DNA from: Solenopsis invicta
Lineage: Eukaryota; Arthropoda; Insecta; Hymenoptera; Formicidae
Length of the DNA: 64,000 nucleotides
Direction: 5' to 3'
Assembly (NCBI RefSeq): GCF_016802725.1
Contig: NC_052664.1
Location: forward strand, 12,860,016 to 12,924,015
Below are positions 56,585-64,000 of the stretch, piece after piece; position 1 is the first letter of the stretch; each line of letters opens with the position of its first letter. The translations under genes and the position numbers were made by a program. The notes beneath the pieces are model-generated. The model was given only the letters and a program-made list of their open reading frames with translations, was not told the DNA's origin and ran no database searches.

Positions 56585-56952
56585 CGGCTTGTTTGTGTTA
56601 AAATATTTTATTTATTGAACTGCAGATTACATTTAGTAAGTTGAACATTTAAAATTAATATAAAAATAATTACTAATTTATAGGAAGTATATCAATTAGA
56701 GTTTCATACATAGACAGACTAACAATTAGATAAACGTGGCAAAGCTAAATCACACGCCTCATTTACTGCTTCTCTTCTCAAAAGAATATGTACCGGATGT
56801 TCAACCATCAATTTGTTATAACAATCCGCGCAATTTTTGAAATAGTTGCAACACTTTAAAAAAAGATTACAAGGAAACTATTTATTTATTTCATGCAACA
56901 TTAAGGAGCAACATGTTAATTGTGACAAGTTACTGTTACTCTTTCTCGGTAA

Positions 56953-56980
56953 CAATTGTTTCACTTTTTTCTATTTATAA
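56953..56980. promoter_or_regulatory. E-box next to MEF2-like motif
   Basis: CAATTG (a CANNTG E-box, 56953-56958) is 12 nt from CTATTTATAA (56971-56980), a full match to the MEF2 consensus, about 1.05 kb upstream of the Prm start. Fly paramyosin expression is known to depend on MEF2 and E-box sites. The pairing is suggestive, not proof. Confidence 0.35.
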
Positions 56981-56984
56981 TGGT

Positions 56985-59900
56985 AAAGGTACGAAAATGC
57001 AGTAATCGGCGTGTTAAATAAAAAATTATGTGCATAAAATGCGTATTTATTATTAATTATATTTTATAATATATTTTAAATATTGCAAAACATTTTGCAC
57101 TTTATATTTTGGGTTACATTCCAATAGACATGGCCAGTACTGAAAGTTTATTACATATATAACATAAAATATAAACTTTTTGTATTGACAATGTAAATAC
57201 TAAAATCTATTCTTAATAATAATAAATAATAATTAATAATAATAATTAATAATAATTAATACGCTTATAGAAAACGGTAAAAATTTTTGATAAAGTGAAT
57301 TTTTGAGTTTGTGAACTACAATCTAAATTACAATTACTTATCTACAAAGATAAATACAGTAAAAAATAAAAATAATATAAAAAATTATAAAAATTATATT
57401 AGATAAATTTAGAATATTAAAATTAAAACACATTAATGTTATAAATTCATACGGCTCGTATGAATTTGAAAAACAATTGAGTAATGCAAGAGAAACGAGC
57501 AAAAACTTGGATATTTATAATAAAAAGTATTTTTTTAATTTGACATTTGACACAAATTCTACGGAGTTCTTTGCAGTGTGCGCATTGTTACATTTACAGA
57601 TTAAAATTAAATTTTTGCTTAAATAAAAATACGTATTATAAAAAATTATATTTTCAAATATTGTATTTGTGTGTACGCATAGACAGTTATTTTAGGCGTT
57701 ATTTTTGACATATAAAAATACTTAATTTTATATAAATACTATAGTCTTAGATTGTTTTTTATCTTTATAGTTAGTACATGTAAATTCAGTTGCCATTCCT
57801 CAAAGGGGTTGTTTCAACTCGTGCAGGTACATACAATTGTCTGAATCGAGTTGATATAACGCACTTAAGAAGAGAGGAATATCAAGTAGGATACTCTTAG
57901 TTCAATCATCGACAAAACGAGCTGCCGACTCATTCATCTATTTACTCACTAGTGTAAGAGAGAAGTTTTATGTTAACAGAAAAAAAATTTCAGAGACACC
58001 TGACTTACAATTAGTTACTGGCATGTGCCATAACAACATGTTGTTGTTTTTAGTTCAAAGATTCATTCGTAAGTAATTCTATAATGATACACTATGACCG
58101 ATATGGATATTTTGATACATTTGTCGGAAGTAGGCGGAAGAGTTGGCAATGAAATAACGCGTCTAAATAGTAGATGAACACTTGGGAAATCGAGTTAACC
58201 TTTGCTTGTCGATGACCAACTTTTGGTCCGCTACATTTGATCCGCCATTTTAAATTTCAAAAATTTAACTTCCAATTCGGATTTAATAACCTCAAAAACT
58301 TTGGTATTAAAATCACGCAGTTCTTAAAATTTTTTCTTCAAGAACATTTTTGTATTTTTGACACAAAATGTTATTTTTGGCGTGACTATGCAGAAATTAA
58401 CTTGATGAAAAAAGACGTACAGCGTTAAAAAAAAGTCTGTATTATGTTGTATCTTTACATAATATGGTATACAATATAATGTATTATAGTACATTATTAT
58501 CAATAATTAATAAAACTATTAATAGAATAACTTAAAATATGAATACTATATTTACCTGCGCTGGCTGGCCCTTTAAAAGAACAGTAAATGAGCAAATGTA
58601 GTCAAAACGCTGCCAAAGTTTACATTTGTGTGTCTTTGAAGATATAAGGAAAAGTGTCATCCAGACAGCAATTGTTTAAAATTTAAGCGTGAGACAACTT
58701 TAAGATATTGCTAAGCATTTTTTAAGAAACATTTTTAAGATATTTTGTAAAGAACTTTGAAAAATAAAGTTGTCTTATGCGTCGACTTAAAATATTCCGC
58801 TCAATAGTAGAAACAAGATTTAGATTATTTTTTCTTTAAAATTAAAAATTTTTTAACGTTAAATTTTTGCATATATAGAATCTGTATGTCACGTAAAATT
58901 TCCGACTTTGTTGCTGGCCGAATGATCCAAAACAACCAACTTTGAAAATTTTCAAAATTTTAATTTTAGCGTTTCTAAGGATTTTTAATATCATTAATTA
59001 ATTGATTTTGATGTCAGATTATTAAAATTTTATACAAAAATGGTATTTTGACAAACAAAATGAGTTTGAATGAGTAACAACAGTTACAATTATAAATAAA
59101 TTTTCCTTTAGTGTTACCTAGAATTAACGGTATGAACGTAGAAAGTAATGTATCTCCTATTTTATTTTTTAGTTTTATAATTGTTTTGTTTTTTTTTATT
59201 TGTACACATTAAATAGTTGTTTATCTCTAGCTACTATAGTGACTACTGCGGCCTTCTGAAGGTTAAACTCACATGGTACGTATGTTTGTATTCACATTTA
59301 GAGGGCTACTTAGTCTAATTCAAGAGGTATATTTATTCCTCAAAAAATAATGTTATAAAATTGGACACACAAATTCAAATAAAAATGTATATATTTCTAA
59401 TCACTAAAAATATGACATTTTTGAATTGCGCCAATTACAAAGAGAATATTGTTTTTTTTAAATATAACTGTTGTGCTACTTTTAAATAATAAAATCCGAG
59501 TGATAGTATCTTTGTATTTTATGTAGTTGCAATTAGTGGTTGTGGTTACATGATCGTGGTTATATAGTTGTGTGGTTTTGGTGGTCATATATTTTTCTGA
59601 CGAAACATTATAATCAAATGTATGTAATAACAAATACTTAAATTTTTACAAATTGAAAATGTACTGAACATTATTAATAATACATTTCATTTGTTTTTCA
59701 GAAAAAAGATTATTTTAAATAAATTAGTTCCTATTTTTATATTACTAATGATTGTGTTACATTAAATAAAATATATAGAAGTGTGTAAACACAACGTATT
59801 AAAACAGTAGAAGAGAAGAGGGTAATATGGTATCCACTTTCATTTTATTGAATAACGTTGTTAATATTTTCTATTAATATTTTCTATTGAAACTTGAATG

Positions 59901-60684
59901 ATTACATTTGTCAAAGTATTGTTTGACAGATTCTAGACTCAAAGTAATAAAATATTTATTATTTAGGACGTGATTTATAAGAATCTAATGCATTGCTTAA
60001 TTGGTGGAAGAAAAAAAGTGGTTATAATGTGGCTATCCATAAAACCAATTTAAAAAAATTAGTTTAGTTTAAAAGAAACACAATATACCTCGTTACAAAA
60101 TTATATATTTTTAATTTTCCATTGTTTAAAATTTTTCTAATTGAGAATTTTTCTGCTTTTGAAAACTTTAGAAATACCATTAGAAATTTAATTATAAATA
60201 TCATTTTATCCTTGTTTAACATTAAATAACAAGCATAAAATGATGCCCTTAATGTTTATAAACCACCGCCCTTTAGAATGACAATCAATTTATCGAAGAA
60301 ATATTTCAAAATAAAAATTTTGCTTAAAAAATCATATTAACAAAATTTCATGTTATTGTTTTAACTTTGTACTTGAGTGCTTTTAATTATGTAACATTTA
60401 TGTAACAATACACTTAAGTTTAAGAATAATGAGGAAGTATGTGTAAGTATAAAGGTTAAAAGTGTATCTTGAAAAAGTTTTAAAAGTATTCAAAAGTAAA
60501 AACGCCTTTTAACAATTGTCAGTTATTATGTATTGCCATATTAGAAACATTAAAAAACGGCGGGCTACTAAACAAATAACTTCATAAGCAATTGTTAGAA
60601 TATGTCACCTAATAACGATGATAATAGAGCCATATTGTCGATAGTAGCCATAATACCCTCTTCTCTTTTACAACATAAATTATA
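56985..60684. other. Intergenic, AT-rich
   Basis: No gene seen. Short frames such as 58237-58428 (plus) have no recognisable product. AATAAT simple sequence lies at 57220-57260. Confidence 0.6.
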
Positions 60685-61202
60685 TTGGCTTGTCCGGAAA
60701 GTTTGTGCAAATTTTTAAATTCCAAATTTGAATGAAAAATTTTGGAAACAGTTCGGAAACAGTTGACTTGCCAATTTTTAGTTTCGGTACGATTTCTCGA
60801 ACTGTGATTTGCCGATCGGAATTGATTACAGCTGTTATTTGGTCAATATTCGTGGTAATTGGCCGAATAGAACGAGGAGCATCTTCAATTTATTTCTCCT
60901 GAACGAAATTTAGCAAACCACTTTTGGCACATATTTTTTTCGAGTTTGTGTTGCATTTTGCCTTTACAAAAATAAGAAAGCATAATGCACTAAAAAAAAC
61001 ACATTATTTCCTTCCATTTTTAAACTGATGCCAAGAGAAATGTCTTTAATTAAATGTGATAACTAATATCACTAAATATGCGTCGAAATCTCACTTGTCA
61101 AAATACGTACGTATCTGACACATTGCATTGAAATAACTTCCTCGAATTTGCCTTCAAACATCATCTACTGTAAAAACCGCACGGACTTTCCAAACAACCC
61201 AA
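60685..61202 (-). mobile_element. Second internally deleted mariner, different family
   Basis: 518 nt with inverted ends: left TTGGCTTGTCCGGAAAG, right (reverse complement) TTGGGTTGTTTGGAAAG followed by TCCGTGCGGTTTTTAC. TA duplications lie at 60683-60684 and 61203-61204. On the minus strand the DNA-binding part of a transposase is recognisable (QKWFAKFRSG), followed by stops and a residue of the second helix-turn-helix (REI...PKLKIGKSTV). The catalytic domain is gone. Its ends differ from those of the copy at 31456, so the two belong to different mariner families. Confidence 0.87.
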
Positions 61203-63339
61203 TAGAAATAATCATAATCAATTCTTCTTATTTTAATTTTGCATTTAATTGATTAGCTTTAACGTGTTTATTAGAAGCTCTTGTCAGTCTTGTTGCAAAC
61301 CTAAAATTGCGCCAAACATTTTGGTATTTACAGACGACTGTTGACAATGCGATAACCAGAACCGCGAATGCCGCTCGCCATTGTACTACCAGATTGAATA
61401 AATGAAAATTTCCGGTTTTTATTAATTTTTATTAAAATAATAGAATTACAAACAATTTCAAATTTTTCTTAAAATTATTTTATCAACTAATCTTTTTATG
61501 ATAAAACTATAATTAAAATTGTGACTAATATTTTTCTTTATGCAAATTTCATAATAAAAGTTATTGCAGAGGAAAAGGGGCAGTCGTGATATAAGTGTGA
61601 AATAGTGAGATACCATAATATCTCGTATAAATGAATGCTAAGGGCATTAGAATTACTTCATTATAGTTTCCTTAAAATTACTTCATTATAGTTTCCTTAA
61701 AATTACTTCATTATAGTTTCCTTAAATATTGTATATAGTATCATTACCGGTCATTACTGTTTATTACTTGTTTATTACTTTTTTTATGTATACATTTTAC
61801 ATAATATTGAGAAGTATGTTAGATATTAATTTTTTAACTTTAGTCTAGCTTAAAGGTTTTGAATATGGCTTTCAGATAATGTAATTTAATGTGTGACGTA
61901 ATGTTTGTATGAATCTAACATAAAGGTATATTATGTGCTGGAAGAGTGTTTTTCATTATAATCGCTCTTGCAATTTTACGTTTTGTTGAAATTGCATAAT
62001 ATTTATTAGTACACCAAAGAAAATATTTTTTTTAAAAATTACAATTTTTGTAAGTAAAAGTATATTTAATAAAATGTTTATAAGGATCTGTTTGTTTTGT
62101 AACACTTATTAGTGTGTAAGATCTATGAGAAATCATTGATTTATGATTTTTTTTATAAATAAAAATGCCTTTTATGACATTAGTTTGAAGTATGTCACGA
62201 TGTCTCTTTTATCTCACAAACGCATTCCTTTTACCCTCTTCAGTAAATTGTAAATTACATTCTTTCTATATGCCTAATAAACTGTTATTTTTAGAATGAT
62301 TGTAACTTTATTGCTAACAAACTTGTGTTCATAAAAATTATGACGTTAATATCTATTAAGTTTCAATAAAACAAAATGTTATTTCACCATATCTCTTCAC
62401 TGCTCTATTAATATTTTTATTTATTACATTTTACAAATATTTTTATATTTTTTTATTAATTAAATATTTAGTTACGTTAATATTTACCAATTTTTTTATT
62501 TTGATATTTTTTACTTAAAAGAAGTTATCAAATTAAAAAGATTGTTTATTATAAATTTATGAAACGTTTAGAAATAATGCAAAAGAATTTTTTTTTCTTT
62601 GTTAAGGACATAATATACAAATTTATGATATTATTATATTTATCTACGTCTTGAACTAGTAAAATAGATAAAATAGATAGAAGATGAATGAAAAACTTTA
62701 TAAGAATATTTATTGTTATTTTTTATAGTTATATTTTTTATATTTATATTTATTGTTATTTTTGGATTTATTTTATTCTAATTAACTGAAAGAATGCTAG
62801 ATTTCTTTTCCTTTAAGAAGTTATGTTAAAAGTATTTCGGGAGATATTTTATTTTTTAAAAATAAATTCTCTTCTCTAATGTAAATAATATTTTATATAT
62901 CATATATACCACATGTTCCAAATTTTATAATATTTACAATAATGTTTTATTAAAAGAAAAAATGACTGATTAGCGCTATGAAAATTGAATAACATAGAAG
63001 TAAAAAAATCAAAGTATATAATAAAAATTTTCATATATAATTTTAATCTTTTATCAAATTACTACTTTTGTTCAGTAAATTAATAAATTTACAAATTGCA
63101 ACTTTATGTCTAAAAATACACTTTGCAAAATTTTAATTTTAAGAAATTGTCACATAAATAAATATTGTAAATGCTGAAGAAAAAAAAAAATAAACAATTC
63201 CTATTACATGACTGTTGACAAGATTGCTAATTATTTTCTTAAGCTCTCAATTTTGATGTTTCTGAAATCTTTTTTTATTAGTGCAATGTTATCTTTGTTT
63301 ATATTATTTTTTATTTTACAATTTGTATTAAGAGAAATG
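61203..63339. other. Intergenic, AT-rich, with a tandem repeat
   Basis: Contains the 25-nt triplication at 61651-61725; nothing else recognisable. Confidence 0.65.
61651..61725. repeat. Three tandem 25-nt copies
   Basis: The unit beginning AATTACTTCATTATAGTTTC occurs at 61651, 61676 and 61701, essentially identical, which suggests recent expansion. Confidence 0.9.
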
Positions 63340-63780
63340 CAATTAATATTTAACGGAGTAAAGCACGAAGACTATTCCTTATTACTTCAACATCTGCGCT
63401 TCATCAAAATTCCTGTTCTTCGGTCAGAGCAAAATCACACGGCCGTTCCGGGTGCTTCTTCTTTTTCCGTCGGATTGCCAGTTTTCACACAATTTCCTCC
63501 CACTTTGCCCCACTCCCGGCGGGTGTCTATAAAAGGTCGCCGGACGATGGTGGGCAAACATGCTTGGTCGACTTAGCCCGGAGCTCACCAGTAATTTGAG
63601 ATTGGCTCTTCTCTGCATGTTCAACCCCTTCTTCACCCTTCGCCACCACTCTTCTTGAGTATGTGGCTCGATCTGGTGGAGAATTTGGTGTTAGAGAGAA
63701 GAGGCACATCGTCGAACTAAACGCGAAAATAGCTCTCTCATGTGTTTCTCTGTCTTACTTATCTCTTTCAAACAAGCTAG
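63340..63780 (+). promoter_or_regulatory. Candidate TATA promoter and first exon of a gene continuing to the right
   Basis: An isolated GC-rich block at the window edge. GGGTGTC is followed by TATAAAAGG (63528-63536), a consensus TATA box on the plus strand, so a start would be expected near 63558. CpG-rich sequence runs on to about 63720, then composition drops sharply, with a possible donor CTAG/GTGTGT near 63779. No long coding frame is seen, so any first exon would be mostly untranslated. Direction and function are inferred. Confidence 0.45.
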
Positions 63781-64000
63781 GTGTGTGAATGTGTATGTAG
63801 CATCTTCATTTTTTTCCTTCTTTTTTCAATTATTTTTTCACTTATTTTTAATGAACAATATTTAAAATCAATTGTTTTCTTATTTAAAAAAAAAATTATT
63901 TATTTAAGTTTTTTTATTTATATTTATTCATTTTATAATATTTGTTTTTAAATTCTCATAAATTTATTGATTTTAAATATAATTCTTATAATTCTATTAT
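63781..64000. other. AT-rich right edge
   Basis: T-rich and A-rich sequence, no feature seen. It may be the first intron of the putative gene starting near 63558. Confidence 0.5.

Noticed and set aside
1..64000. CRISPR arrays, operons or a bacterial-type defence system
   Set aside because: The genes are spliced animal genes; repeats are microsatellites, MITEs and mariners, and none shows regular repeat-spacer structure.

Overview
The window looks like nuclear DNA of an insect, most likely a hymenopteran and possibly an ant. Introns and intergenic DNA are very AT-rich, coding exons are distinctly GC-richer, and there are two mariner remnants and several foldback (MITE-like) elements. The two main protein genes are insect orthologues. 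The species-level guess is inference; the gene calls rest on translated exons whose splice phases all agree.

Left part (about 1-29.2 kb, plus strand): most of baboon (babo), the Activin/TGF-beta type I receptor. The 5' exons (signal peptide and first half of the ectodomain) were not found and probably lie left of the window. Three alternative versions of the second ectodomain exon (4457-4614, 8564-8721, 13323-13492) sit in a row. They are followed by a transmembrane/GS exon (20429-20662) and four kinase exons (23098-27194). The three cassettes share the cysteine pattern and reading phase but differ in sequence, as in Drosophila babo-a/b/c. Large introns carry foldback elements and microsatellites.

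Middle (about 29-37 kb): tail-to-tail intergenic DNA between babo and paramyosin, with an internally deleted mariner copy (31456-32346) that has TA target duplications.

Right-centre (37.4-55.9 kb, minus strand): the complete paramyosin gene (Prm), 15 coding exons, predicted 877 residues. Its 6.7-kb intron 11 contains the private first exon of miniparamyosin (41685-42007), which joins in phase to exon 12 and predicts a 470-residue muscle protein sharing the last 363 residues of paramyosin. The same intron holds an unrecognised GC-rich ORF pair (39481-40444, minus) that reads as one protein only if a frameshift is assumed.

Right end (56-64 kb): the Prm upstream region with a perfect 22-bp-arm hairpin and MEF2-like sites, a second mariner remnant of a different family (60685-61202), a 25-bp tandem triplication, and at 63.34-63.78 kb a GC-rich patch with a TATAAAAGG box that may start a plus-strand gene beyond the window.

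Babo is a membrane receptor kinase and Prm/mini-Prm are thick-filament proteins. Nothing in the sequence links them functionally. No tRNA, rRNA or CRISPR array was seen.
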